In this document: piece by piece, positions 52,273 through 61,465 of the stretch
How the letters are laid out: every line of letters begins with the position of its first letter
Numbering within the stretch: the stretch's first letter is position 1
From: Acidobacteriota bacterium
Lineage (GTDB): Bacteria; Acidobacteriota; Thermoanaerobaculia; Thermoanaerobaculales; Sulfomarinibacteraceae
Direction of reading: 5' to 3'
Assembly (NCBI GenBank): GCA_024641545.1
Contig: JAHECW010000007.1
Span: 1-63,970, forward strand
Length of the DNA stretch: 63,970 bases
Notes under the pieces: model-generated
What the model was told of the DNA's origin: nothing
What the model saw: only the letters and a program-made list of their open reading frames with translations
The model's database searches: none
Translations under genes and position numbers: made by a program

Positions 52273-53211
52273 CTATCTACGGCGATCTCGCGGGGTCGCA
52301 TTGTAAAGGAAGGTGATGGTGACACCTTCGGGACCGTTCAAGCCGAGACCCGGCGGCAGCGGCTCGAAGTTGAGGCAGTCGGCGATGGCGTCCCGGGCGG
52401 CGAAATCCATCGGCGGCTTGCCGCTCTCGTCGATGATCTGAAGGCCGGTGATCGTTCCGTCCATCTCGATGTAGTAGCGCACCTTGACGATGCCGCTCAC
52501 GCCCATCATGGCGATCGCCGGGATCCGCCAATGGCGGCGGATCTTGGCGAGCATGGACTTGGCGTAGGGGCCCCAGTCGTACCACTGGGTGTCGAAGGAC
52601 ACCGCGCCGGTATCGACCCCACCACCCTCGCGGTCAGGGTTTTCGGTGATTCCACCCTCCGAGGGCGGCAGCATCCACACGCCGGGCGGGGGCAGCGGGA
52701 TGGCGGGCTGCTGCCGTTCCGACTGCGATGGTTCACCCTCGCCCGCACCCTCGGGGCGAGCCTCCATGGGCTCACGGTCGCTCGGTTGCTCGACGGGTTC
52801 TCGATCGGGTCGGGGAGGAGGCACCTGGCGGGCGGGGAGACCGGCCGCCTGCGGCGGCGCGCCGCGATTGAACTGCTCTCCGCCCTGGGCCTGAACCAGC
52901 TGCGGCGTGTTACCCCGGCTCGACGGCCGGTCGGACCGCTCCCCCTCGCCGCCGTGCGCGCGGCGATCGAGGTCCGACATCGGCGCATCCGGTCGTTCGG
53001 GGACCTCCTCGCGCTCCTCGGCAAGATCCACGAACTCGAATTCGATGGGTTTCTGGGTGGCGACCTGATCCGGGTCGACCGCGAATATCGGCGGAACAGC
53101 CGAGTTCGACCACGCCTCCCGCATCCGCGGCACAATCAAAAAAAGCAGCAGCAGATGGACCAGCAGCGAAATGCCGATGGCTCGGCGGAAAGTACGACCT
53201 TCGTCACGCAC
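52273..53211 (-). CDS. tonB: TonB-like energy transducer
   Basis: 312 residues. GTG start with TAGGGT six bases upstream, no ribosome site. N-terminal membrane anchor IGISLLVHLLLLFLIVP, containing the His (LVHLL) conserved in TonB proteins that pairs with ExbB/ExbD. A long Pro/Arg/Glu-rich periplasmic spacer (about 85-205). The C-terminal domain has YAKSMLAKIRRHWRIPAIAM, GIVKVRYYIEMDGTITGLQIIDESG and DAIADCLNFEPLPPGLG, as in TonB. First of the operon. Together these genes power the receptor type seen at the start of the window. Confidence 0.88.
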   Translation of the reverse strand: MRDEGRTFRRAIGISLLVHLLLLFLIVPRMREAWSNSAVPPIFAVDPDQVATQKPIEFEFVDLAEEREEVPERPDAPMSDLDRRAHGGEGERSDRPSSRGNTPQLVQAQGGEQFNRGAPPQAAGLPARQVPPPRPDREPVEQPSDREPMEARPEGAGEGEPSQSERQQPAIPLPPPGVWMLPPSEGGITENPDREGGGVDTGAVSFDTQWYDWGPYAKSMLAKIRRHWRIPAIAMMGVSGIVKVRYYIEMDGTITGLQIIDESGKPPMDFAARDAIADCLNFEPLPPGLGLNGPEGVTITFLYNATPRDRRR

Positions 53212-53217
53212 GGTGCT

Positions 53218-53223
53218 ACCCTA
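53218..53223 (-). promoter_or_regulatory. -10 hexamer TAGGGT, six bases before the tonB GTG
   Basis: Minus strand TAGGGT-agcacc-GTG. No -35 or ribosome site. Confidence 0.4.
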
Positions 53224-53510
53224 GCAAGTCTCCTGCCAATCGTCTCTTCCTCGACACGATGAGGTGCAACACGCATCCGGGCGTTGTCGTTCCCACCGGA
53301 ATCCGCCGCCAGCGCCGCCGGGAACGCCCTTGTGGCAGTCCGAACCGCCAGGTTGGCGTCGCGAACCCGGTATTTGAAGAACTTTTCAGCCCGGTTATCC
53401 GGTCACCGCCCACCCGGTTCGGGACGCCAAAGCTGGAATCGACGACAACGCCGCGTTGTTGATCGCAACGGTCGGTGCGCAGTCAACCAACACCGACTTT
53501 GGAGGTTTCA

Positions 53511-54134
53511 ATGAAACACAACGCTCTCTTTCTTTCGATCGCCTTTCTGGCCGCGGCAGGAATCGCCGCCGCCGACACCTACACAATAGACCCGGTTCAC
53601 TCGGATGTCAGCTTCAAGGTCCGGCATCTGGTGGCAAAGACACGCGGTCAGTTCACCGAATTCGACGGCACCATCGTGGCGGATTTCGAGAACCTCGATG
53701 CGTCATCCGTCGTCTTCACCATCACGGCTGCGAGCATCGACACCAAGAACGAGGACCGCGACGCCCACCTTCGATCAGCTGACTTCTTCGATGTCGCGAC
53801 CTACCCGGAGATCACCTTCGCGAGCTCGAAGATCACGAGGTCAGGCGACCAGAGCTTCGCCGTCACCGGAACCCTGACCATCCACGGCGTCAGCAGGACC
53901 GTCACCCTGCCCGTGGACTTCCTCGGCGAGGTCGAGGACCCCTGGGGCAACACCAAGGCCGGCTTCGAGATCGAGACCACCATCGACCGCAAGGACTACG
54001 GCATCGTCTGGAACAAGGCGCTGGATGCGGGCGGGATGATTCTCGGCGACGACGTCGAGATCACCATCAACCTCGAGACCCAAAAGAAGGAGGACCAGGG
54101 TGAGGAGGCCGGGAAGCCAGGAAGTCAGCCGTGA
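53511..54134 (+). CDS. YceI-family periplasmic lipid-binding-like protein
   Basis: 207 residues. ATG 53511 after GGAGGTTTC. Signal peptide MKHNALFLSIAFLAAAGIAAAD. A lipocalin-like YceI domain: YTIDPVHSDVSFKVRHLVAKTRGQF, DAHLRSADFFDVATYPEITF, GTLTIHGVSRTVTLPVDFLG, TTIDRKDYGIVWNKALDAGGMILGDDVEITI. The family binds polyprenyl-type lipids. The final ten or so residues (EEAGKPGSQP) and the stop codon are encoded by the heptamer-repeat region that follows, so the C-terminal tail may have been added by repeat invasion. Confidence 0.92.
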   Translation: MKHNALFLSIAFLAAAGIAAADTYTIDPVHSDVSFKVRHLVAKTRGQFTEFDGTIVADFENLDASSVVFTITAASIDTKNEDRDAHLRSADFFDVATYPEITFASSKITRSGDQSFAVTGTLTIHGVSRTVTLPVDFLGEVEDPWGNTKAGFEIETTIDRKDYGIVWNKALDAGGMILGDDVEITINLETQKKEDQGEEAGKPGSQP

Positions 54135-54147
54135 GCCGTGAGCCGTG
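54127..54147. repeat. Heptamer repeat GTGAGCC at the end of the YceI gene
   Basis: Units AGCCGTG-AGCCGTG-AGCCGTG. The stop codon of the YceI gene lies inside. Similar to the CTCACGA array at 58282. Confidence 0.55.
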
Positions 54148-54190
54148 AAAGCGGCTCACTCTTCACCTCCTCACCTTCTCACCCTTCACC

Positions 54191-54196
54191 TATACT
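54191..54196 (+). promoter_or_regulatory. -10 hexamer TATACT, six bases before ATG 54203
   Basis: TATACT-cccgag-ATG. No ribosome site; upstream is a C/T-rich stretch. Confidence 0.45.
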
Positions 54197-54202
54197 CCCG
54201 AG

Positions 54203-55561
54203 ATGGCTGACCACTCGTTCGACTACGACCTCTTCGTCATCGGCGCCGGTTCGGGCGGTGTCCGGGCGGCCCGCACGGCGGCGGCCCGCGGCGCCCGGGT
54301 CGCCGTCGCCGAAGCCGGACGGCTCGGCGGGACCTGCGTCAACGTCGGCTGTGTGCCGAAGAAGTTGATGGTCTATGCCGCCGGGTTCGCCGATGCCTTC
54401 GATGACGCGCGCGGCTTCGGCTGGGGATCCGCCAGGCCGGCATTCAGCTGGGCCGACCTCATCGCCGCCAAGGATGTCGAGATCACCCGCCTCAACGGGG
54501 TGTATCAGCGGCTGCTCGGCGGATCAGGGGTCATCATCATCGAGGGCAGAGCACATCTCGCCGATGCCCACACCGTCGTGGTCGGCGACGCGCGCTTCAC
54601 AACCGAGACGGTTCTCATCGCAACCGGCGGCCGGCCCTTTGTCCCCGATGTTCCGGGCGCCCGACTCGGCATCGTCTCGGATGCGGTCTTCTCGCTTCCC
54701 GAGCTTCCCCCGAGGGTCGCGGTCATCGGCGGCGGCTATATCGCGGTCGAGTTCGCCGGCATCATGTCCGGCCTCGGCGCCGAGGTCTCGCTCATCTACC
54801 GCGGGCCGCTCTTTCTCCGCGGCTTCGACAACGACATCCGCGCCACCCTCGCCGGCGAGATGGTCAAGAGGGGGATCGATCTCCGCTTCAACATGGAGGT
54901 CGACCGGCTCGAGCGCACGAGCGAGGGGATCCGGGTCTGCGGCCCCGCGGGAGACGAAATCGAAGCCGATCTCGTGCTCTGGGCCACCGGACGGGTTCCC
55001 AACACCGGCGACATCGGGCTCGAGAAGCTCGGCGTCGAGCTCGGAGAAAACGGCACGGTCGTGGTCGATGAGTTCTCCCAGACCAGCGTTCCGGGCATCT
55101 ACGCCATCGGCGACTGCACCGACCGCATGGCGCTGACCCCGGTCGCGATCGGCGAGGCCATGGCGCTGGTTGAAACCATCAACGGCCGGCCGACCGCGAT
55201 GGACTACAGCAATGTCCCGACCGCCGTCTTCTCCCGCCCTCAGGTAGGCACCGTCGGCTTCACCGAAGACGAAGCGCGGGCGGCCGGACACGAGGTCGTG
55301 ATCTTCCGCGCGACCTTCCGGCCAATGCTCAACACGCTGTCGGGCCGCGACGAGCACACCATGATGAAGCTCGTGGTGGACGAAACTGACGACCGGGTGC
55401 TCGGTGTCCACATGGTGGGTCCGGATGCCGGCGAGATCATCCAGGGCTTCGCCGTGGCTCTCAAGTGCGGCGCCACCAAGGCCCGGTTCGACGCCACCGT
55501 CGGGATCCACCCCACCGCCGCCGAGGAGTTCGTCACCATGCGCGAGCCGGTGGACGACTGA
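54203..55561 (+). CDS. gor: Glutathione-reductase-like flavoprotein disulfide reductase
   Basis: 452 residues. FAD-binding VIGAGSGGVRAARTAA; redox-active disulfide Cys45/Cys50 in GGTCVNVGCVPKKL; NAD(P)H-binding VAVIGGGYIAVEFAGIMSGLGAEV; second FAD block GIYAIGDCTD; C-terminal active-site HPTAAEE. Overall closest in pattern to glutathione-disulfide reductase of class I pyridine nucleotide-disulfide oxidoreductases. Related dihydrolipoyl or mercuric reductase roles are possible, but the first residues and MVGPDAGEIIQGFAVALK are as in Gor. TATACT six bases upstream of the ATG suggests a leaderless transcript. Confidence 0.9.
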   Translation: MADHSFDYDLFVIGAGSGGVRAARTAAARGARVAVAEAGRLGGTCVNVGCVPKKLMVYAAGFADAFDDARGFGWGSARPAFSWADLIAAKDVEITRLNGVYQRLLGGSGVIIIEGRAHLADAHTVVVGDARFTTETVLIATGGRPFVPDVPGARLGIVSDAVFSLPELPPRVAVIGGGYIAVEFAGIMSGLGAEVSLIYRGPLFLRGFDNDIRATLAGEMVKRGIDLRFNMEVDRLERTSEGIRVCGPAGDEIEADLVLWATGRVPNTGDIGLEKLGVELGENGTVVVDEFSQTSVPGIYAIGDCTDRMALTPVAIGEAMALVETINGRPTAMDYSNVPTAVFSRPQVGTVGFTEDEARAAGHEVVIFRATFRPMLNTLSGRDEHTMMKLVVDETDDRVLGVHMVGPDAGEIIQGFAVALKCGATKARFDATVGIHPTAAEEFVTMREPVDD

Positions 55562-55636
55562 CACCGGAACGACCGGGTAGAACCACAGAGACACCGAGGC
55601 ACAGAGGCCTCGCACCATCGCACCGTCCCGGTTGGC

Positions 55637-58117
55637 CTACGAGCCTTCGGGCGTCCTGACCGCGACCGACTCGAGCCCCCAGATCTTGTCGGCGTACTCG
55701 AGAATGGCTCGATCCGAAGAGAAATAGCCCATCGCCGAGATGTTGAGGATCGCCTTGCGCGCCCAGGTCCGCCGGTCCTTGAACATCTCCGCCGCCCTTG
55801 CCTGGGTTTCGACGTAGGATCTGAAGTCGGCGAGAAGCATGTAGCGGTCGCCGTGCTCCATGAGCGACGACCACACACCCCGCACCGGATCGCGATCGCT
55901 GCCGACAAACTCCCCGGTCTGGAGGGCATCGAGAACCGCTGCCAGTTCGGGATCCGAGCGATAGATCTCCCATGGCTGGTAGCTGCCCGTCGTCAATCGC
56001 TCCTCGACCTGGTCCGCCGTCAGACCGAAAATGAAGATGTTGTCATCACCCACCGCATCTCTGATCTCCACGTTGGCGCCGTCGAGGGTGCCGATGGTGA
56101 GGGCGCCGTTGAGTGAGAGCTTCATGTTGCCGGTACCCGACGCCTCCATGCCGGCGGTTGAAATCTGCTCCGACAGATCGGCCGCCGGGATGATTTTCTC
56201 GGCAAGGGAAACCCGGTAGTCGGGCGGGAACACCACCCGCAGCCGGCCGCCGACATCGGGGTCGTTGTTGACCACGTCGGCGACGCCGTTGATCAGACGA
56301 ATGATGAGCTTGGCCATGTGGTAGGCCGGCGCGGCCTTGGCGCCGAAGATGAAGCTCCTGGGTACGACCTCGATCGTCGGGTCCCGCTTGATCCGCTGAT
56401 AAAGCAGGATGATGTGCATGACATTGAGCAGTTGCCGCTTGTACTCGTGCAGCCGTTTGATCTGGACATCGAAGAGCGAATCCACATCGAGGGGGACGCC
56501 GCACAGCCGCTCGAGCTCGACCGCGAGATCGCGCTTGTTGAGCCGCTTGACGGCGAGAACCTCGTCCTGGAAAGCCACGTCGTCGGCGTGCGCCTTGAGC
56601 TCGTCCAACCGGTCGAGGTCCTTGGCCCAGCCGCCGCCGATGCGGTTCGTGATCGCCACCGACAGCCGCGGATTGCAGGCCCTCAGCCAGCGCCGCGGGG
56701 TCACGCCGTTGGTGATCGCCAGAAAGCGATCCGGCCAGAGCTCGGCAAAATCTCGGACCACCCGGCTGCGGAGAAGCTCGGTGTGGAGCTTGGCGACACC
56801 GTTGACCCGAGACGATCCGACGATCGCGAGATTGGCCATCCGAAATCTCTTCTCGCCGTCTTCCTGCAGGATGGAAAGCCGACGAAGCCCATCGGCATCC
56901 GAGCCGCCGCTCGACTTGACGCCTTCCATAAACCGGCGGTTGATCTCGTAGATGATCTGAACGTGGCGCGGGATCAGCGTCTCCATGAGCGAGACCGGCC
57001 AGGTCTCCAACGCCTCGGGCAGCAGGGTGTGGTTGGTGTAATTGCAACTCGCCCGGGTCAGCTCCCAGGCTGTCGGCCACTCGATCCCAGCCTCGTCGAC
57101 GAAGAACCGCATGAGCTCGGCGATGGTGAGCGCCGGGTGGGTGTCGTTGAGCTGGAAGACCATCTTGTCCGGGAAGAGCTCCCAGGCTTCGGCGTGGCGC
57201 CGGGCGAACCGATTGACCACGTCGCGGACGCCGCAGGCCACCATGAAGTACTCCTGGGCGAGACGCAGGCTCCGGCCTGCTTCGACATCGTCGGCCGGGT
57301 AGAGGACCCGGTTGAGAGCCTCGACCCGCTCCCGCCCGGCCACGGCCTTGACGTAGTTGCCCTGTGAGAAGATGCGGAAATCGAACTCGGATGCCGCCTG
57401 AGCGTCCCACAACCGCAGGATGCCGACCGTGTTGGTTCTGAATCCCGCGACCAGGATGTCGTAGGGCACGCCGTAGATGGTGCGCCAGTCGGCCCAGGCG
57501 GGCTGGTGGCTGCCGTCGGTCCCGGGGGACCAGTCGATCCTTCCGCCGAACCTGACCGGGACCCGCAGGTCATCGCGACGGATCTCCCAGCGGAACCCTC
57601 GCTGCAGCCAGGTGTCGGCCTGCTCCACCTGCCAACCGTTCTCGAAGGACTGGCGGAACATGCCGTAGTCGTAGCGCAGGCCGTAGCCGTAGGCCGGGTA
57701 GTCGAGGGTCGCCAGCGAGTCGAGGAAGCAGGCCGCGAGACGGCCCAGACCGCCGTTGCCGAGACCAGGGTCCGGTTCCTCTTCGAGGACTGAGTCCAGG
57801 TTGAGGCCGATCAGCTGCATCGCCTCGCGAGCAACATCGAGGAGCTCGGTGGAGATCAGGTTGTTGTGCATCAGCCGCCCCAGGAGGTACTCGAGGGAAA
57901 GATAGTGGACCGTCTTCGGCCGGGCCTCGTCGTAGGTCCTCCGGGTCAGGATCTCCCGATCGATGAGTGTTTCGCGCACCGCCAACTCGAGGGCGGCGAG
58001 ATGATCCGCCGCGCGGGCGTGGCGCAGCTCGAGACCGCAGGCATACCTCAGGTAGTGGATGATCCGATCGCGAAACTCCTCAGCGGTGGGGTTCTTGATG
58101 TGTACGGCGGGCAGCAT
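55637..58117 (-). CDS. glgP: Glycogen phosphorylase
   Basis: 826 residues, normal length. ATG 58117 has a GGAGGAGG ribosome site; an ATG eight codons earlier has none. Releases glucose-1-phosphate from glycogen with pyridoxal phosphate. PLP-binding Lys666 in EASGTGNMKLSLNGALTIG; FQLNDTHPALTIAELMR; KRLHEYKRQLLNVMHII; GNGGLGRLAACFLDS near the N-terminus. Divergent from malQ (218 bases apart); the two enzymes together degrade glycogen or maltodextrin. Confidence 0.95.
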   Translation of the reverse strand: MLPAVHIKNPTAEEFRDRIIHYLRYACGLELRHARAADHLAALELAVRETLIDREILTRRTYDEARPKTVHYLSLEYLLGRLMHNNLISTELLDVAREAMQLIGLNLDSVLEEEPDPGLGNGGLGRLAACFLDSLATLDYPAYGYGLRYDYGMFRQSFENGWQVEQADTWLQRGFRWEIRRDDLRVPVRFGGRIDWSPGTDGSHQPAWADWRTIYGVPYDILVAGFRTNTVGILRLWDAQAASEFDFRIFSQGNYVKAVAGRERVEALNRVLYPADDVEAGRSLRLAQEYFMVACGVRDVVNRFARRHAEAWELFPDKMVFQLNDTHPALTIAELMRFFVDEAGIEWPTAWELTRASCNYTNHTLLPEALETWPVSLMETLIPRHVQIIYEINRRFMEGVKSSGGSDADGLRRLSILQEDGEKRFRMANLAIVGSSRVNGVAKLHTELLRSRVVRDFAELWPDRFLAITNGVTPRRWLRACNPRLSVAITNRIGGGWAKDLDRLDELKAHADDVAFQDEVLAVKRLNKRDLAVELERLCGVPLDVDSLFDVQIKRLHEYKRQLLNVMHIILLYQRIKRDPTIEVVPRSFIFGAKAAPAYHMAKLIIRLINGVADVVNNDPDVGGRLRVVFPPDYRVSLAEKIIPAADLSEQISTAGMEASGTGNMKLSLNGALTIGTLDGANVEIRDAVGDDNIFIFGLTADQVEERLTTGSYQPWEIYRSDPELAAVLDALQTGEFVGSDRDPVRGVWSSLMEHGDRYMLLADFRSYVETQARAAEMFKDRRTWARKAILNISAMGYFSSDRAILEYADKIWGLESVAVRTPEGS

Positions 58118-58281
58118 GCTCTCGGCCTCCTCCGGTCCCATGGGGCACTGGGAACACAGTGCGGGAGACTATCACTCCCGCTCGGGAACCCGGTAACGAA
58201 TCCCAGGGGTTCCCCGGGGCGATTGGTTGAAGGTCGAGCCTCAGGGGTCGGGAGGCCAGGGGTGACCCTACCTCCTCACTC

Positions 58282-58309
58282 CTCACGACTCACGACTCAC
58301 GACTCACGA
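58282..58309. repeat. Heptamer tandem repeat, four exact CTCACGA units
   Basis: Four exact copies, flanked by degenerate CCTCACT units. Lies between divergent glgP and malQ, 27 bases before the malQ ATG. Confidence 0.9.
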
Positions 58310-58335
58310 CCCAAGGATCGCATACCATGGTCACC

Positions 58336-59826
58336 ATGAAACGAAGTGCCGGTGTCCTCCTCCATCCGACCTGCCTGCCGTCGGCCTTCGGGATCGGCGA
58401 TCTCGGGCCTGCGGCGCACGCCTATCTCGACTGGCTGGACGCGGCCGACGTCGCGTGGTGGCAGGTGCTGCCCCTCCACCCCCCGGGTCCGGGCAATTCA
58501 CCGTACTCGGCGACATCGACCTTTGCCGGCAACCCACTGCTGATCAGTCCGGCGTTGCTCCTCGACGACGGGTTGCTGGTTCCGGACGATCTCGACGACC
58601 GACCCGAATTGACCAACGAATGGGTCGATTTCCCGGTGGTGATCCCATGGAAGCGACGGATTCTCCGGCGGGCCTTCGACCGCTTCGACCGACAGGCCGG
58701 ACCATTGGCGGCTGAACTCGCACGCTTCCGGACATCCAATCGATCGTGGCTCGACGACTACGCTCTCTTCGCCGCACTCAAAACCGAGCACGGCGGCGCT
58801 CCCTGGTACGAGTGGCCCTCCGACCTTGCCGGGCGCGAGCCGGGCGCGCTGGAAGCCTGGCGCGCCGATCACGAGGACGAGATCGAATACGAGGTCTTTG
58901 TCCAGGTTCTCTTCCACCGGCAGTGGAGCGCGCTCAAGGAACATGCCGCCGATGTCGGCATCGGGATCCTCGGCGATGTCCCGATCTTCGTCGCCCACGA
59001 CTCGGCCGAGGTCTGGGCCCACCCGGAGCTCTTCCAGATGGACGAATCGAGGAACCCTTCGGTGGTCGCCGGCGTCCCGCCCGACTACTTCTCGCCCACC
59101 GGGCAGCTCTGGGGAAACCCGCTCTACGACTGGTCCCGCATGGCCGAGGACGGCTACGCCTGGTGGATCGAACGTCTGCGCCACACCCTGTCGACCGTCG
59201 ACCTGGTCCGGCTCGACCATTTCCGCGGATTCGCAGCCTACTGGGAAGTGCCGGCCACGGCCGATGTCGCGACCAACGGTCGCTGGGTGCAGGGCCCGGG
59301 CCGCCGTTTTTTCGACGCGGTTTCCTCAGCCCTCGACGGTCTTCCCTTTGTCGCTGAGGACCTGGGCGACATCACCGATGACGTGGTGGCCCTCCGAGAC
59401 GACCTCGGTCTTCCCGGAATGGCGGTTCTCCATTTCGGCTTTTCCGACAATCCACGGTCATCGTTCATCCCCTACTCCCACGTCCGGAATCGCGTCGTCT
59501 ACACCGGCACCCACGACAACAACACGACCCTGGGCTGGTTCCTCGAAGACGCCAGCGACGGCGAACGTCGTCTGGTGCGGTCGTACGTCGGATCGGACTG
59601 CTCCGAGGTCAACTGGGATCTCACCCGCCTCGCCATGGGATCGGTGGCCGATCTCGCGGTGGTTCCGCACCAGGACCTCGCCGGGCTCGGCGCCGATTGC
59701 AGAATGAACACACCGGCCGTCGCCGAGGGCAACTGGAGCTTCCGGCTCATGCCGTGGATGCTCGGCGCCGAAATCCGCGGGCGCCTGGCCGAGATGGTGG
59801 AGACCTTCGGCCGGGGCCGCAGGTAG
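58336..59826 (+). CDS. malQ: 4-alpha-glucanotransferase (amylomaltase)
   Basis: 496 residues. Family members begin with KRSSG-ILLHP; here MKRSAGVLLHPTCLPS at the second ATG, 58336, so I start there; TACCAT lies seven bases upstream. GH77 features: YWQVLPLHPPGPGNSPYSATS-like block (here WWQVLPLHPPGPGNSPYSAT), DVPIFVAHDSAEVWAHPELF, LVRLDHFRGFAAYWEVP (catalytic Asp), FVAEDLGDITDDV (Glu), and YTGTHDNNTTLGWF. Transfers glucan chains and supports glycogen breakdown with glgP. Confidence 0.95.
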   Translation: MKRSAGVLLHPTCLPSAFGIGDLGPAAHAYLDWLDAADVAWWQVLPLHPPGPGNSPYSATSTFAGNPLLISPALLLDDGLLVPDDLDDRPELTNEWVDFPVVIPWKRRILRRAFDRFDRQAGPLAAELARFRTSNRSWLDDYALFAALKTEHGGAPWYEWPSDLAGREPGALEAWRADHEDEIEYEVFVQVLFHRQWSALKEHAADVGIGILGDVPIFVAHDSAEVWAHPELFQMDESRNPSVVAGVPPDYFSPTGQLWGNPLYDWSRMAEDGYAWWIERLRHTLSTVDLVRLDHFRGFAAYWEVPATADVATNGRWVQGPGRRFFDAVSSALDGLPFVAEDLGDITDDVVALRDDLGLPGMAVLHFGFSDNPRSSFIPYSHVRNRVVYTGTHDNNTTLGWFLEDASDGERRLVRSYVGSDCSEVNWDLTRLAMGSVADLAVVPHQDLAGLGADCRMNTPAVAEGNWSFRLMPWMLGAEIRGRLAEMVETFGRGRR

Positions 59827-59913
59827 AGAGCCTGATGCAGAGGAACGGAAACCGAGAGACATCGCAGCCGATGCGGGTGGCGGAGTCGGGTATCCTTCAC
59901 CGAGGAGGCTGCC

Positions 59914-60465
59914 ATGCTGCGTGACGAAGTCATTCGGATCTGGCCCGAGCTCGAGTGGATCGACGATGCCGATCTCCGCGAAAAGACAACCCGCTGCTGG
60001 GAGCGCGCCTTTGAGCTCTCGCCGTTGGATCCGGCTGATCTCGAGCGCATCCCCTTCACCCTGAAGGTTCCCGACTGCCCGGTGAGCTTCATGGCGCACA
60101 AACGGGCGGTGGTGCACGTCGCGCGCGACTCGGCGCGAACGATGGCCTCGTTCTTCAGCGAGGCGCTCACCATCGATATGGACACGGTCATCGCCGGCGC
60201 CATCCTCGCCGATGTCGGCAAGCTGCTCGAGTACGAGTCCGACGGCGCCGGTTCGTCGCGCCAGAGCGCCCGCGGCAAGTACCTCCGCCATCCCTTCACC
60301 GGGGTCTCGCTCGCCATGGAGTGCGGTCTTCCCGACCCGGTGTCGCACATCGTCGCCACCCACGCCGGCGAAGGCAACATGGTCGCCCGCACCACCGAGG
60401 CCTGGATCGTCCATCACGCCGACTTCATGACCTACGAGCCCTTCGTCAAACGCTTGCAGGTTTGA
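59914..60465 (+). CDS. HD-superfamily-like protein lacking the HD histidine
   Basis: 183 residues. ATG 59914 after GAGGAGG. His68 (VVHVARDSARTMA) would be the first metal ligand; the canonical HD pair is AILADVGKLLE, so Asp100 is kept but the preceding His is Ala99. Later His residues (HPFTGVSLAM; HIVATHAGEG; VHHADFMTYEP) fit the remaining HD-fold pattern. Loss of the HD histidine predicts one-metal or altered chemistry, or a pseudoenzyme. Substrate unknown. No partner; a strong hairpin follows. Confidence 0.75.
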   Translation: MLRDEVIRIWPELEWIDDADLREKTTRCWERAFELSPLDPADLERIPFTLKVPDCPVSFMAHKRAVVHVARDSARTMASFFSEALTIDMDTVIAGAILADVGKLLEYESDGAGSSRQSARGKYLRHPFTGVSLAMECGLPDPVSHIVATHAGEGNMVARTTEAWIVHHADFMTYEPFVKRLQV

Positions 60466-60471
60466 CTCGGC

Positions 60472-60515
60472 TTTTTTCCGCTCGTCGGCCGGGGCCGGCC
60501 GACGAGCGGAAAAAA
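60472..60515. terminator. Perfect 19-base hairpin with T and A tracts
   Basis: Left arm TTTTTTCCGCTCGTCGGCC (60472-60490), loop GGGGCC, right arm exact (60497-60515). Ends transcription of the HD-like gene; its T tract on the plus strand precedes the stem, so on the plus strand the 3' side is A-rich. It would be a good terminator only for minus-strand transcription, though the long stem may work both ways. Confidence 0.6.
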
Positions 60516-60604
60516 GAACCAACACGAGTTCAAGACAACAGGACCGGTACTCGAAACCGATTCCGGTGTAACCGGCACTGATATCAAGACTGGGAGAACA
60601 CGGC

Positions 60605-61387
60605 ATGTTTGAATGGGTCACTGAACCTTCGGCGTGGGTCGCGCTCGCGACCCTGACCGCTCTCGAGATCGTTCTCGGCATCGACAACATCATCTTCATC
60701 TCGATCCTGTCGGGGAAGCTGCCCGAGGACCAACGCACCAGGGGCCGCACCATCGGTCTCGCGGCGGCCATGGTCATGCGGATCGGGCTGCTCGCCTCGC
60801 TCGCCTGGCTCAGCCATCTGACCATCGAGCTCGTTTCGATCTTCGGCCACGCGGTCACCGCCCGCGATCTCATCCTCGTCACCGGCGGGCTCTTCCTCCT
60901 CGGCAAGGCGACCCTCGAGATCCACCACAACCTCGAGGGCAGGGCGGAGATTCAACGGGCGGGACCATCCGCCACCTTCGCCTCGGTCATCGCGCAGATC
61001 ATGGTCCTCGACATCGTCTTCTCCCTCGACTCGGTGATCACCGCCATCGGGATGGCCGAACACCTGCCGGTGATGATCGCGGCAGTGGTGATCGCGGTGC
61101 TGGTGATGATGGCGGCGGCCGGCTCGATCTCGAGTTTCGTCGAAGGCCACCCGACCATCAAGATGCTCGCCCTGAGTTTTCTGCTGCTCGTCGGCATGGC
61201 GCTGGTAGCCGACGGCCTCGGCCAGCACGTCCCCAAGGGCTACATCTACTTCGCCATGGGTTTCTCGGTCTTTGTCGAAATGCTCAACCTGCGGATCCGC
61301 GATTCCACGGAAGGGCCGCCGGTCCACCTTCGGAGCCGCATGGCGCCTGCACCGAAGGTGAAAGAGACCCTGCGGGCGCGAACATGA
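60605..61387 (+). CDS. TerC-family integral membrane protein
   Basis: 260 residues with seven predicted helices. TerC blocks: LTALEIVLGIDNIIFISILSG near the N-terminus (acidic residues in the membrane), and MVLDIVFSLDSVITAIGMAEH in the middle. RTRGRTIGLAAAMVMRIGLL lies between. TerC proteins help metalate exported enzymes with manganese or act in tellurite resistance. ATG 60605 has a weak GGGAGAAC ribosome site. I looked for a yybP-ykoY riboswitch in the 89 bases upstream and saw none. Confidence 0.9.
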   Translation: MFEWVTEPSAWVALATLTALEIVLGIDNIIFISILSGKLPEDQRTRGRTIGLAAAMVMRIGLLASLAWLSHLTIELVSIFGHAVTARDLILVTGGLFLLGKATLEIHHNLEGRAEIQRAGPSATFASVIAQIMVLDIVFSLDSVITAIGMAEHLPVMIAAVVIAVLVMMAAAGSISSFVEGHPTIKMLALSFLLLVGMALVADGLGQHVPKGYIYFAMGFSVFVEMLNLRIRDSTEGPPVHLRSRMAPAPKVKETLRART

Positions 61388-61465
61388 ACCGCCAAGGAGC
61401 AAGGATCACCAGGACATCGCAGGAACGGCGATGCCGCCTTTGCACGGTCCAAACCCGCGATGGGC

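Noticed and set aside
60516-60604. yybP-ykoY manganese riboswitch before terC
   Set aside because: The 89 bases lack the conserved loops and there is no suitable stem arrangement.
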